DNA from: CAZSBB01 sp964605235
Lineage (GTDB): Bacteria > Planctomycetota > Phycisphaerae > Phycisphaerales > Phycisphaeraceae
DNA: 31,153 nucleotides
Assembly (NCBI GenBank): GCA_964605235.1
Contig: CAZSBB010000054.1
Location: 1 to 31,153, forward strand
Direction of reading: 5' to 3'
Within the stretch, counting starts at the first letter, position 1, and the number at the start of each line of letters is the position of its first letter. Shown here in pieces: positions 7,701 to 15,619 of this stretch. Made by a program: the position numbers and the translations under genes. The notes beneath the pieces are model-generated. The model saw only the letters and a list, made by a program, of their open reading frames with translations. It was not told the DNA's origin and made no database searches.

Positions 7701-8255
7701 GACCCGGCGGGCTACGACGAAGCGGTCGGCACGCTATACGAACTGATCAGCGGCCTGCGCCCGGTGAGCGCGGTGCTGACCGCCCAGCAGCATGACCTGA
7801 CCCCGCCCACGCCCACGGCGGTGGTCGCCAGTGCGCCCCAGCCGGTGCTGCTGACCCGCCTGCCCGACCGGGTGGTGCACGTGTCCGCCCAGGGCCAGCA
7901 ACTGACGGCGGTGAGCGCCGATGGCACGCAGATGAGGCTTGTCGGAAAAGCCATGCCCCGCGTGGAAGTGCTCGATAGCGCGGCCGTGGCGCAGCTCGCG
8001 CCGGGCCTGCCGCCGCTCGATCCCCAGCTTGGGCGGGATCGTCCTGCCCTGGGGCGGTGGGTCAAAGCGGTGCTGACGCAGGACCAGGCACGCAGCGCGG
8101 TGCTCAACTGGGGCGGTTCCCTGATCCTCACCGGCGCCGGCGCCGCGGCGCCCCAGACCGTGCAGATGCCTGGCGAAGTCAGTGCCGCCGCCTGGGTGGA
8201 CGCCGACCTGCTGCTGGGCTTGGCGGATGGGCGGGTGTATCGGCTGGCGTGGTAA
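4764..8255 (+). CDS. Large secreted multidomain glycoside-hydrolase-like protein
   Basis: Protein of 1163 residues. A signal peptide is visible at 1-24 (hydrophobic LALLTALALTAPARA). A beta-sandwich of about 100 residues (KLELPLQRSAYQVGERVPVAV onwards) resembles domains that precede catalytic barrels. About 130-450 looks like a TIM barrel, with HLYDEPGLTWG placing Glu232 in an Asp-Glu-Pro motif like the acid/base Glu of clan GH-A enzymes. About 460-560 (VALLFSLSD; RAVIVGGVDHLDPAVAAALTQFAQGGGLVLTFDCG) resembles the amidotransferase-like trimerisation domain of GH42 beta-galactosidases. The C-terminal 550 residues contain further beta-rich parts. AGGAG lies 7 nt before ATG. It is followed after 30 nt by a second glycosidase-like gene and faces a sugar-sensing repressor. 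A role in polysaccharide or oligosaccharide cleavage outside the cytoplasm is inferred; the family and substrate are not identified. Confidence 0.75.
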   Translation: MTGLLRTGTLALLTALALTAPARALKLELPLQRSAYQVGERVPVAVVRQAADAPLRELTVEVTGADGFAARFSFDPHAQLEPHTPPRGTEYLLLDAGALRPGRYTISVRTADEQATQALDITDGVRATTYRLINWGTPSSPEGRLAQGRTGLGYNLMYVARGALSDPAGDFLRAGVELMPVCALGGGHQIDLRLDVDWSDPLGLQGGSRRAAREALIHRLRPEALGVHLYDEPGLTWGNHPQTGEFLPHGVAAQDRAYAGAFKQQRPAYHLLDPDNPAQVASWRHFGRWKLAFMDAAWRQFQNAVQDVDPRLLTVTQSQYGWTAFTDGYYFNIARSLPVTSGHGGYHDIHFGYFTPVYFLEMARARDRRQPNWYLPTWYQDTTDDLMRLENNLCFQVGIQGIMTPPPLEPTTQPRSPVQGIVESNQLFARLGTLFHTPRPAREDVALLFSLSDCLHQQTRDPRQANYLDKTRHGRALQFAYLTLKALGYPLSAIVEEDVLDGSLAARHRAVIVGGVDHLDPAVAAALTQFAQGGGLVLTFDCGMPLDGAQDLQTATPQLPDFGSPAWEALIKSGKYAELSQYQTVPKYLQGAAQLRTTLAAALSAGNLLPPLQIDGGLLSVTRHELGEVEYLLAVNATPTPGAADKLAVTPVTVRLALPADERPLYDAVAGALATGWQREGDQWRAELRLGAGQMLVLARPRAAIGQVAVGTPELLILPEQVHQPRTLRLSAAVLDEQQRLIAGTIPLRVQVIGSDGAVRYDLYRAADAGVLQLELPLALNDPAGDWTIVVQELLGGHEGRADLSLPVVNRAGLLAGLEPRAYSLPADRDRIERFAQRHRVVYLVPADIPLAQAAAERLRELLAPWQLRAEILPLAQAKQTRLLSAAEAATWIGLNHTGKGSIKPDEPNSPLQVGYQLPGPTILIGDVKSHDLIAFLAQLQVLPFSAAAAGLPGVGRGALAWQRDVLAPGVESIALIAHDPAGYDEAVGTLYELISGLRPVSAVLTAQQHDLTPPTPTAVVASAPQPVLLTRLPDRVVHVSAQGQQLTAVSADGTQMRLVGKAMPRVEVLDSAAVAQLAPGLPPLDPQLGRDRPALGRWVKAVLTQDQARSAVLNWGGSLILTGAGAAAPQTVQMPGEVSAAAWVDADLLLGLADGRVYRLAW

Positions 8256-8285
8256 GCGGCGCGCAGCGCGGCTGGAGTAAGCGTC

Positions 8286-10358
8286 ATGAGCACAACCATC
8301 ATCACCGCGGGCGCGTGCCAGTTCGAACTGCTGCGCGGTCCCCGCGACGCCGACGCGTTTCGCGGCGTGGGCCGGGTGTGGATCGAGGCGACGCTCGTCC
8401 GCTCGGGCCGGCTGCCGTGGCGGGTCTACACCCAGAGTTTCTGCGGCCAGGAACTGTTTGCGTTGCACCTGCGCGCGGTGGAGCAGAGCGACGCCCAGGT
8501 CGTGCTGCGCCTGCTGGCGCGTTTCCGGCCCTTGCCGGTCAAACTGCTGCGCGATCACAGCTTCGACCCCATTCACGAGCTGGGCGACTGGGACCAGCCG
8601 GTGGTCAGCGCCCAGGCGGAACTGGACCTGGTGCTGCGCCCGACCCGCGCCGCGTGGGGCGGGTACGACTTCACCGGTTTCAGTTATCACTGGGAATACC
8701 GCGGCCCGGCGCCCGCGCTGTTCTACCTGCTGGATCAATCCAGCTGGGAACTCGACGGCGATGTGGCGGGCGCCACCGTGGTGTCGCAGTCGGCGTGCTC
8801 GGCGCCGGTGGCGACCTTCGCGCCCGACACCGCCTGGTCCACCGAGGGCAAGCTCGATTTCCTGGTCGAGCAGGGCGACCCCGCGCCGGTCATGACCCAC
8901 AACCTGCCGCGCTGGGCGTCGCACGGCGCCTTCGATTTCCAGTACCGGGGCGACCACACGCTGCTGGGCGTGTTTGCCCGGGTGGAGTTGATCCGCAGCG
9001 TGCTCTGCCGCGACGCCGGCCGACCCGAGCTCAAGTGTTTCGACAAGCACCTGTTCGACCAGACTCCGCGCTGCGCCACCAGCGCCAAGGCGATCCTGCT
9101 GAATCGTCAGCGCAAGAGCCCGGTCGCCCAGCGCAACTGCTGGACCGCGGTGCATCATGAAGTCGAACGCCGCGCCCGCGCCGAGTTCGGCCTGACGCCC
9201 GAGCCGTTCTTCCCGCTCCTCGCCCAGAACTACTGGAACCATTTCACCGCCGACAGCTATCGCCGCGACCTGCTGCCGGCGGCGGCGGCGCTGGGCATTC
9301 GTCAGGTGTTCGTGGACAACCTCAAAAAGTCGGCGCTGACCGCCCGGGCCCCGCTGCCGGGCGTCTTCAACTGGAACATGTGCTGCGGGCATGAGTACGA
9401 GATTGCCGACGAACTGGGCGGCCCGGCGCAGGTGGCGGCGCTGGTCCGCGACGCGCGCCGGCTGGGCATCACCCTCCAGAGCTGGACCAACAACGACCAG
9501 GCCCTGTCCAGTCCGCTCAATCCCGAGGCCGACCCGCGCGGCTGGTACGTGCGCCTCGAGGACACCCGCCAGAAATACGGCGGCGCCTACGCCGGCGTCA
9601 TGAGCGTGCTGGACCTGGCGCACCCCGACGCCCGACAGATGTTCGTCGACGCCCATGTCCGCATCAAAGCCCAGACCGGCCTGGACTGGTACCTCTTCGA
9701 CAGCTTCTACAACCTCGCCTTCATGCCCATCAATTACCGGGAGGGACGCCCCCGCACCATGTGGCGCGGCCTGCTGACCACGCTCAAACAACTCCAGGAC
9801 GCCGGCGTGCATTTCACCATCGAATCCCTGGGGCCCTTCGGCTCCGTGCAGCATGGCGTGCACCGGGATTTCAACCTCGAAAACATCTTCGTCTGCTGGC
9901 GCGTCGGCATGGGCAACGGCTACACCACCGTGCCCACCGGCGCCCCGTTGACCGATCCCACGCCTCACGACCCCGCTACGCTGTACTACACCCTGGCGCA
10001 CATGGCGCTGCGGCATGTGCCCCTGTTCGTCCAGCAGCAGCGCATCGACCAGCTCTGGGGCGCCGCCCACCGCCAGGCGCTGGCGGATTACCACGCGGCT
10101 TATGACCTGATGGCGACGCGCTGGCTGCAGGAGGATGGCCAAAGCGTCATCTGGCACGACGCCGCCCAGCGCTGCGCGGTGGTCTTCTGCTTCACCGCCC
10201 AGCGCGTGCCCCTGCCGGGCCGGGTGCTGAATCTCACCACCGGCCAAACGCTGCCCAGAGCGCAGACGTATGCGCTGCAGCCGCAGCAGACTTATGTGAT
10301 TCAGGACGCCGCCGCGCTGCCCACTTCGTTGCACGACGGCGCAGCGACCGCGCGGTGA
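8286..10358 (+). CDS. Cytosolic TIM-barrel glycosidase-like protein (melibiase-like)
   Basis: Protein of 690 residues without a signal peptide. The N-terminal 280 residues are rich in beta strands and Trp/Tyr. The middle part has the look of a glycosidase barrel of the alpha-galactosidase (GH36/GH27-like) type: FPLLAQNYWNHF, LGIRQVFVDNLKK, LGITLQSWTNNDQ, GLDWYLFDSFYNL with Asp472 at the end of a strand where the melibiase nucleophile would sit, and HFTIESLGPFG with Glu513 at the next strand. The final 70 residues form a small beta domain. GGAG lies 8 nt before the ATG, and the gap from the secreted glycosidase-like gene is 30 nt, so the two are co-transcribed. A division of labour is likely, with the first protein acting outside and this one on imported sugars. 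Catalytic residues are guesses from position, and another glycosidase clan is possible. Confidence 0.6.
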   Translation: MSTTIITAGACQFELLRGPRDADAFRGVGRVWIEATLVRSGRLPWRVYTQSFCGQELFALHLRAVEQSDAQVVLRLLARFRPLPVKLLRDHSFDPIHELGDWDQPVVSAQAELDLVLRPTRAAWGGYDFTGFSYHWEYRGPAPALFYLLDQSSWELDGDVAGATVVSQSACSAPVATFAPDTAWSTEGKLDFLVEQGDPAPVMTHNLPRWASHGAFDFQYRGDHTLLGVFARVELIRSVLCRDAGRPELKCFDKHLFDQTPRCATSAKAILLNRQRKSPVAQRNCWTAVHHEVERRARAEFGLTPEPFFPLLAQNYWNHFTADSYRRDLLPAAAALGIRQVFVDNLKKSALTARAPLPGVFNWNMCCGHEYEIADELGGPAQVAALVRDARRLGITLQSWTNNDQALSSPLNPEADPRGWYVRLEDTRQKYGGAYAGVMSVLDLAHPDARQMFVDAHVRIKAQTGLDWYLFDSFYNLAFMPINYREGRPRTMWRGLLTTLKQLQDAGVHFTIESLGPFGSVQHGVHRDFNLENIFVCWRVGMGNGYTTVPTGAPLTDPTPHDPATLYYTLAHMALRHVPLFVQQQRIDQLWGAAHRQALADYHAAYDLMATRWLQEDGQSVIWHDAAQRCAVVFCFTAQRVPLPGRVLNLTTGQTLPRAQTYALQPQQTYVIQDAAALPTSLHDGAATAR

Positions 10359-10449
10359 CGGCCGGGAACGCCCGCTTCCCCGCGGGTCACAGCGCGTTCT
10401 GCAGCGGTTGAACCTGCCGATGCGCCGGCCCCGCCGGACCGCCCCGCTT

Positions 10450-10478
10450 TTGCGGCCGGCCGCTCCACCCCGTAGCAT
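10450..10478 (+). promoter_or_regulatory. Weak candidate promoter for ffh
   Basis: TTGCGG (10450-10455), a 17-bp spacer and TAGCAT (10473-10478). Start near 10485 would leave a 38-nt leader. The -35 box matches only TTG, so this rests mainly on spacing and position. The spacer contains the palindrome GCGGCCGGCCGC. Confidence 0.3.
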
Positions 10479-10522
10479 TGTCGTTCTTTTTCGTCCGCAA
10501 CCCCATTGCGAGGGCCAGCGCC

Positions 10523-12016
10523 ATGTTTTCCGCATTGAGCGACAAATTCAACGACCTCTTCCGCAACCTCTCGGGCCGCGGCAAGATCTCCGAAGGCAAT
10601 GTCCGTGACGCCATGGCGGAAGTGCGCACCGCGCTGCTCGAAGCTGACGTGCATCTGGAAGTCGTCGAAAGCTTCTGCCAGCGCGTGCTCGAGCAGTCCA
10701 TCGGCGAAGAGGTGCTCGCCAGCCTCAAGCCGGGGCAGCAGATCGTCAAGATCGTCTACGACGAGCTGGTCAAAACCATGGGCGGCGACGAGGACCAGCC
10801 GGGCCTCATGTTCGTCTCGCCCGGGCCGACCATCGTCATGATGTGCGGCCTGCAAGGCTCGGGCAAAACCACGACCTGCGGCAAGCTCGCCGCCAGGCTC
10901 AAACAACAGGGCAAGCGCGTCATGCTTGCCGCCGCCGACCTTCAGCGTCCCGCCGCGGTGCATCAGCTTCAGGTGCTTTCCGAACAGGTGAGCAACGACG
11001 TGGAAGGCCCCGGCGCGGTGTTCTTCCATGGTGAGCCGGACAAGGTCGCCGAGTATGGCAAAGCGGTGGGCGTGGCGGTGCAGGTGTGCCAGCGCGCGTT
11101 GACCGCCGCCCGGCAGCAGAAGGCCGACGTGCTCATCCTCGACACCGCCGGGCGATTGCACATCAACGACGAACTGATGAGCGAGCTGCGCCAGGTCAAC
11201 GACGCCCTCCAGCCGCATCAGATTCTGCTGGTCATCGACGCCATGACCGGCCAGGATGCCGTCAACTCCGCCCGCGCCTTCAACGACCAGCTCGAACTCG
11301 ATGGCGTCATCCTCACCAAGTTCGACTCCGACACCCGCGGCGGCGCGGCCCTGAGCGCCAAACAGATCACCGGCAAACCCATCAAGTTCATCGGCGTGGG
11401 CGAAAAGCTCGACGCCCTGGAAGAGTTCCATCCCCCGCGCATCGCTTCGCGCATCCTCGGCATGGGCGATGTCGTCTCCCTGGTGGAAAAAGCCCAGCAG
11501 CAGGTCTCGCAGGAAGAGGCCATGGAACTGCAGGAAAAGATGGCCCAGGGCAAGCTCACCATGGACGACTTCCTCAACCAGCTCCGCATGATGCGCCGCA
11601 TGGGTTCGATGAAGTCGCTGCTGGGCATGATCCCGGGCATCGGCAATCAGATCCGCGATCTGGACCTGGACGAAAAGCAGATCGACCGCACCGAGGCGAT
11701 CATCAAGTCCATGACCCCGCCCGAACGCAAGGATGTGAACCTGCTGAACAACTCCCGTCGCCGGCGCATCTCGCGCGGCAGCGGCACCGGGGCGCAGGAC
11801 GTCAGCCAGCTCGTGCGCGGCTTCGAGATGGTCTCCCAGCTCGGACGCCAGATGTCGGACATGAGCCTGTTGTCCCGCCTGAAAACCATGGCGGGCATGG
11901 GCTCGATGAACCTGGCGGGCATGGGCACCCGCGGCGGCCGCATGCCCAACCTGCCCGGCGGCGGCGCGCCCAAGGAATTCAAGCAGCGCTTCAAGCAACG
12001 CAAGAAGCGCCGGTAG
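10523..12016 (+). CDS. ffh: Signal recognition particle protein Ffh (SRP54)
   Basis: GTPase subunit of the signal recognition particle. It binds signal sequences emerging from the ribosome with 4.5S/SRP RNA and delivers the complex to FtsY at the membrane. Protein of 497 residues with an N-terminal helical bundle (1-90), the P-loop GLQGSGKTTT (109-118), DTAGR (207-211), TKFD (265-268) and TRGGAALS in the G domain, GVGEKLDALEEFHP, and a Met-rich M domain from about 325 with the RNA-binding segment around RRRRISRGSG. Length and all motifs are normal. ATG 10523 is chosen because the helical bundle starts there (MFSALSDKFNDLF) and GAGGG lies 8 nt upstream; an upstream TTG at 10478 would add 15 non-conserved residues. 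The SRP RNA gene was not found in the window. Confidence 0.97.
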   Translation: MFSALSDKFNDLFRNLSGRGKISEGNVRDAMAEVRTALLEADVHLEVVESFCQRVLEQSIGEEVLASLKPGQQIVKIVYDELVKTMGGDEDQPGLMFVSPGPTIVMMCGLQGSGKTTTCGKLAARLKQQGKRVMLAAADLQRPAAVHQLQVLSEQVSNDVEGPGAVFFHGEPDKVAEYGKAVGVAVQVCQRALTAARQQKADVLILDTAGRLHINDELMSELRQVNDALQPHQILLVIDAMTGQDAVNSARAFNDQLELDGVILTKFDSDTRGGAALSAKQITGKPIKFIGVGEKLDALEEFHPPRIASRILGMGDVVSLVEKAQQQVSQEEAMELQEKMAQGKLTMDDFLNQLRMMRRMGSMKSLLGMIPGIGNQIRDLDLDEKQIDRTEAIIKSMTPPERKDVNLLNNSRRRRISRGSGTGAQDVSQLVRGFEMVSQLGRQMSDMSLLSRLKTMAGMGSMNLAGMGTRGGRMPNLPGGGAPKEFKQRFKQRKKRR

Positions 12017-12036
12017 GCAATTGACCAGGACGATAT

Positions 12037-12153
12037 TCACCACAGAGACACAGAGAACACCGAGTTGGAAGCTGAGGACTGTTTTTCAATCATCCCATCC
12101 AGCATTTCAACTCTGTGGATTTTCTCTCTGTGTTCTCTGTGCCTCGGTGGTGA
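12037..12153. repeat. 117-bp element with 28-bp terminal inverted repeats
   Basis: The arms 12037-12064 (contains CACAGAGAACACCGAG) and 12126-12153 (contains CTCTGTGTTCTCTGTG) are inverted copies matching at 25 of 28 positions, around a 61-bp core of lower GC. Both arms consist of the CACAGAGA/ACACAGAG word. It fills the gap between ffh and valS, is too short to encode a protein and looks like a MITE-like or palindromic intergenic repeat. As RNA it would make one long hairpin just upstream of valS. Confidence 0.85.
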
Positions 12154-12180
12154 TTCTCCCCGCATGATGGGTTGGACGAC

Positions 12181-15100
12181 ATGAGCAGCGAACTGGCGAG
12201 CAAGTATCAGTCGGACGTGGTGGAAGCGGAAGTCGCCGGCAAATGGCGGGACGGCAAGGCTTTCGCCGCGCAGGTGGAAGGCGAGGGCGCTCCGTTCTGC
12301 ATCGTGATTCCCCCGCCGAACGTCACGGCCGCGCTGCACATGGGGCACGCGCTCAACAACACCTTGCAGGATGTGCTGACGCGCTTCCGCCGCATGCAGG
12401 GTCGGCGGGCGCTGTGGATGCCCGGCACCGATCACGCGGGCATCGCCACCCAGACCGTGGTGGACAAGCGCTTGCAGGCCGAGGGTCAGCCGGCACTTAA
12501 GGAATACAAGCAGCGCGAGGCGGCCGGCCAGGGCGGGCGCGAGCAATTCATCACCAAGGTGCAGGCGTGGAAGGATGAATACGAAGCCCGCATCACCAGC
12601 CAGCTCGTCGCCATGGGCTGCTCGTGCGATTGGGATCGCCAGCGTTTCACGATGGATGAAGTCTGTGCCGCCGCCGTGCGCGAAGCCTTCTTCCAGCTTT
12701 TCAAAGACGGCCTGATCTATCGCGGCAAACGTCTGGTCAACTGGGACCCGGTCACGCAAACCGCGCTGGCGGATGATGAAGTCGAAAACGAGGAAATCGA
12801 CGGCAATTTCTACTATCTCCGCTACCCGCTGGTCGATCCTGCTACTCCCAACGAATGCATCACCGTCGCCACCACGCGCCCCGAAACGATGCTGGGCGAC
12901 ACGGCCGTGGCGGTCAATCCGCGCGACCCGCAGCGGGCGAAATACATCGGCATGAAGGTGCGTCTGCCCATCGTCGGGCGCGAAGTGCCGATCATCGGCG
13001 ATGAGTATGTCGTCATCCCCGACCCCGACAGCGTGGACGCCAAGGCCCGCTTCGCCAGCGGTTTCCTGAAGGTCACGCCCGCCCACGATTTCAATGACTT
13101 TGAAATTGGGAAAAGACATAATCTGCCCGTGATCAATGTAATGGCGCGTGACGCTTCCATAAGTAAGGATCACGACTGGACCGATTGGAACTCATGCGAT
13201 CAGAAGGAACTGGAACCGCTGCTGGGCCTGTCGCGCGAGGACGCCCGCAAGGCGATCGTGCGCTGGTTCAAGGACCACGACCTGCTGGCGGAGATCAAAC
13301 CCTACCGCCACAGCGTGGGTCACAGCTATCGCAGCCATGTGCCGGTGGAACCCTACCTGAGCGACCAGTGGTACGTGAAAGTGACCGATCCGCGCCTGGC
13401 GGGCACTGCCCTGCAGGCGATGACCCCCGACCAGCGCGACGCCAACGGCAAATGCGTGTGGACGGAAAACGCTGAGCATCCGTTCAAACAGCCTTCAGCC
13501 ATTCCGAGCCCCTCCCGCCAGGGAGGGGGTGAACCCGCCGACTGGCAAGGCCAACTGCGCTTCTACCCTCCGCGCTACGCCCGCACTTTCCAGCAATGGC
13601 ATGAGAACATCCGCGACTGGTGCATCAGCCGGCAGTTGTGGTGGGGGCATCGCATTCCGGTGTGGAGCTATATAACTCACGGCATTTGGGAAGAGTCACC
13701 AGAGGGCAAGAAGGAAGCTGAGGCACTCAAAAAGTTTGAACAACGCAAGGATCGTTGGATAGCTGATGATCGACTTGCTTGCATTGAACGCAAGATGTCG
13801 GACTTGGGCCCTATTGATCAAGTTGGTGTCAAAGACGCTGTGCGTTTTTACTGTGTCAGGCGTGAGGATGATGCCGAGATAATCGATTTGTTGGAAGCCG
13901 CTGGCTACACCCAGGATCCCGACGTCCTCGACACCTGGTTCAGCTCCGCGCTCTGGCCCATCAGCACCCTCGGCTGGCCCGACCCCCGGAAGTTTCCCGG
14001 CGCTATTCCTGAAGGCGAGCTGGCGCTCAACACCTGGAACCCCTCCAACGTCCTGTGCACTGCCCGCGAGATCATCACGCTCTGGGTCAGCCGGATGGTG
14101 ATGTTCAATCTGTACCTGCGTGGCTGTCTGCCCTTCACCGACGTGTTCATTCACGCCATGATTCAGGACGGGCACGGGCAGAAGATGAGCAAATCGCTGG
14201 GCAACGGCGTTGATCCCGTGGACATCATCCACTCCCACGGCGCCGACGCCATGCGCTTCACGCTCGCCAGCATGACCACGCAGACGCAGGACGTGCGCAT
14301 GCCGGTGGACATGGTGTGTCCGCACACCAGCCAGAGCTTCACGCCCAAGTTCGTGGACGACGGCTCGGGTCACAAGGTCGCTGCCCCGGTGCAGGACAGC
14401 CCGTTCGCCCCCGGCAAAAAAATCACCAGCAGCTACGGCGTCAGCAGCGGCAAAGCGAAGGCGACCGACGACGCCCCGGCAGCGCGCAACACCAGCGAAA
14501 AGTTTGACCTCGGGCGCAACTTCGCCAACAAGCTGTGGAATGCCGTGCGATTCGCGCTGGGCAATCTCCCCCCGGAAGGCGTGGCGCCGTCGCCGGTGGA
14601 GCGCGCCCAGCTCACGCTGGCGGATCGCTGGATTCTCAGCCGACTGGCGCGCACCATCGCGGCTGCGGACGCTGCGCTGGAGAGCTACGAGTTCAAGCCC
14701 TATGCCGACGGGCTGTACGACTTCATCTGGCGCGATTTCTGCGACTGGTACATCGAGTCCATCAAGAGCACGGTGCGCACCAGCGTGCCCCAGCAGCGGG
14801 TGCTCACCACCTGCATCGACGTGATGCTGCGCTTGCTGCACCCGGTGATGCCGTTCGTCACCGAGAAGCTCTGGGCGCGGCTCAACGACGTCGCGCCCGA
14901 GCGTGGCCTGGCTGACTTGAAGCTGCCCGCCAGCGAATTGCTGGTGCAGGCGCAATGGCCCGCGGAAACGCCGGCATTGGTCGATGAAGCCGCCGAGCGG
15001 GATTACGCCCGGGTGCAGTTGGCGGTCACCTTGCTGCGCGAGCTGCGCACCAACGCCAAGCTGCCGCCCCGGCAGAACGCCGACGCTTCGCTCAAGTGTG

Positions 15101-15456
15101 CCGCCGGCGAGGCAGCGGTGCTGTCGGCCGGGCAGCCGCTGATCGAAGCGTTGGCGACCGTGACCCTGCGCGGCATCAGCCCCGACCAGCCGCGCCCCGA
15201 CGATGCCGCCTCCAACATCCGCGAAGGGCTGGAGGCGTACCTGCATGGCGTGCTCGATGCCGGCGCCGAGCGCGCCCGGTTGACCAAACGCATCGAGGAA
15301 GTCACCAAAGCCATCGCCAACCTCACCGGCCGACTGAACAATAAGGGCTACACCGACCGCGCGCCCGCCCATCTGGTGCAGCAGACGCGCGACCAGCTCA
15401 CCACCGCCGAAGCGGAACTGGCGACCTTGCAGCGCCAGCTCGCGCAGTTGGCGTGA
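12181..15456 (+). CDS. valS: Valyl-tRNA synthetase, with inserts
   Basis: Charges tRNA(Val) with valine. Protein of 1091 residues against about 950 for E. coli ValRS. Class I signatures are clear: PPPNVTAALHMGHALNNTLQ with HMGH at 53-56, the following GRRALWMPGTDHAGIATQ, the editing domain with TTRPETMLGDTAVAVNP, IRDWCISRQLWWGHRIPVW, DVLDTWFSSALWPISTLGWP, KMSKS at 668-672, an anticodon-binding domain, and a C-terminal coiled coil (about 1015-1091). The excess length sits in three places: a linker at about 435-455 containing an in-frame palindrome, a 70-residue charged insert at about 495-575 encoded by AT-rich DNA, and a 60-residue insert after KMSKS at about 710-780 with a CPHTSQSF piece. 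ATG 12181 is preferred to a TTG three codons earlier. The catalytic core is intact, so the gene should be functional. Confidence 0.97.
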   Translation: MSSELASKYQSDVVEAEVAGKWRDGKAFAAQVEGEGAPFCIVIPPPNVTAALHMGHALNNTLQDVLTRFRRMQGRRALWMPGTDHAGIATQTVVDKRLQAEGQPALKEYKQREAAGQGGREQFITKVQAWKDEYEARITSQLVAMGCSCDWDRQRFTMDEVCAAAVREAFFQLFKDGLIYRGKRLVNWDPVTQTALADDEVENEEIDGNFYYLRYPLVDPATPNECITVATTRPETMLGDTAVAVNPRDPQRAKYIGMKVRLPIVGREVPIIGDEYVVIPDPDSVDAKARFASGFLKVTPAHDFNDFEIGKRHNLPVINVMARDASISKDHDWTDWNSCDQKELEPLLGLSREDARKAIVRWFKDHDLLAEIKPYRHSVGHSYRSHVPVEPYLSDQWYVKVTDPRLAGTALQAMTPDQRDANGKCVWTENAEHPFKQPSAIPSPSRQGGGEPADWQGQLRFYPPRYARTFQQWHENIRDWCISRQLWWGHRIPVWSYITHGIWEESPEGKKEAEALKKFEQRKDRWIADDRLACIERKMSDLGPIDQVGVKDAVRFYCVRREDDAEIIDLLEAAGYTQDPDVLDTWFSSALWPISTLGWPDPRKFPGAIPEGELALNTWNPSNVLCTAREIITLWVSRMVMFNLYLRGCLPFTDVFIHAMIQDGHGQKMSKSLGNGVDPVDIIHSHGADAMRFTLASMTTQTQDVRMPVDMVCPHTSQSFTPKFVDDGSGHKVAAPVQDSPFAPGKKITSSYGVSSGKAKATDDAPAARNTSEKFDLGRNFANKLWNAVRFALGNLPPEGVAPSPVERAQLTLADRWILSRLARTIAAADAALESYEFKPYADGLYDFIWRDFCDWYIESIKSTVRTSVPQQRVLTTCIDVMLRLLHPVMPFVTEKLWARLNDVAPERGLADLKLPASELLVQAQWPAETPALVDEAAERDYARVQLAVTLLRELRTNAKLPPRQNADASLKCAAGEAAVLSAGQPLIEALATVTLRGISPDQPRPDDAASNIREGLEAYLHGVLDAGAERARLTKRIEEVTKAIANLTGRLNNKGYTDRAPAHLVQQTRDQLTTAEAELATLQRQLAQLA
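13509..13528. repeat. In-frame palindrome inside valS
   Basis: CCCCTCCC (13509-13516), GCCA, GGGAGGGG (13521-13528): a perfect 8-bp GC stem with a 4-nt loop inside the coding sequence. It encodes SPSRQGGGE in a linker between the editing domain and the strand leading into WCISRQLWWGH. Such stems are typical of intergenic repeats rather than of coding DNA. Confidence 0.75.
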
Positions 15457-15471
15457 AGCGCGCAGCGAGTT

Positions 15472-15588
15472 GACGAGCCGGAAGCGTCAGCGACGGGCGG
15501 GGCGCATGAATGCCCGGGCGCCTGGTGTCCACCCAAGACGTGTTGGCGTGCGTACGTCCTCCCCGCCGCTGACGCCTCCGGCTCGTTG
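15472..15588. repeat. Inverted-repeat element between convergent valS and glycosidase gene
   Basis: The left arm starts GACGAGCCGGAAGCGTCAGC (15472) and runs on into GACGGGCGGGG. The right arm, 15561-15588, is its inverse complement with only 2 mismatches in the 21-bp core. The 25-26-bp arm recurs almost unchanged at the right edge of the window (31117-31142). It fills the gap between two convergent genes and could act as a bidirectional transcription barrier. Confidence 0.85.
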
Positions 15589-15619
15589 CCGCATATTCAC
15601 GCGGCGCTCAGCATTGCTT

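Noticed and set aside
7734..10535. A 933-codon minus-strand frame antisense to the two glycosidase-like genes
   Set aside because: Low-complexity H/Q/R/G/A-rich translation, no motif, crosses two real genes and their boundary; a shadow of high GC at third positions.
12037..13173. Minus-strand frame covering the ffh-valS gap and the start of valS
   Set aside because: It reads through the inverted-repeat element and the clearly coding HMGH region of valS, and has no motifs.
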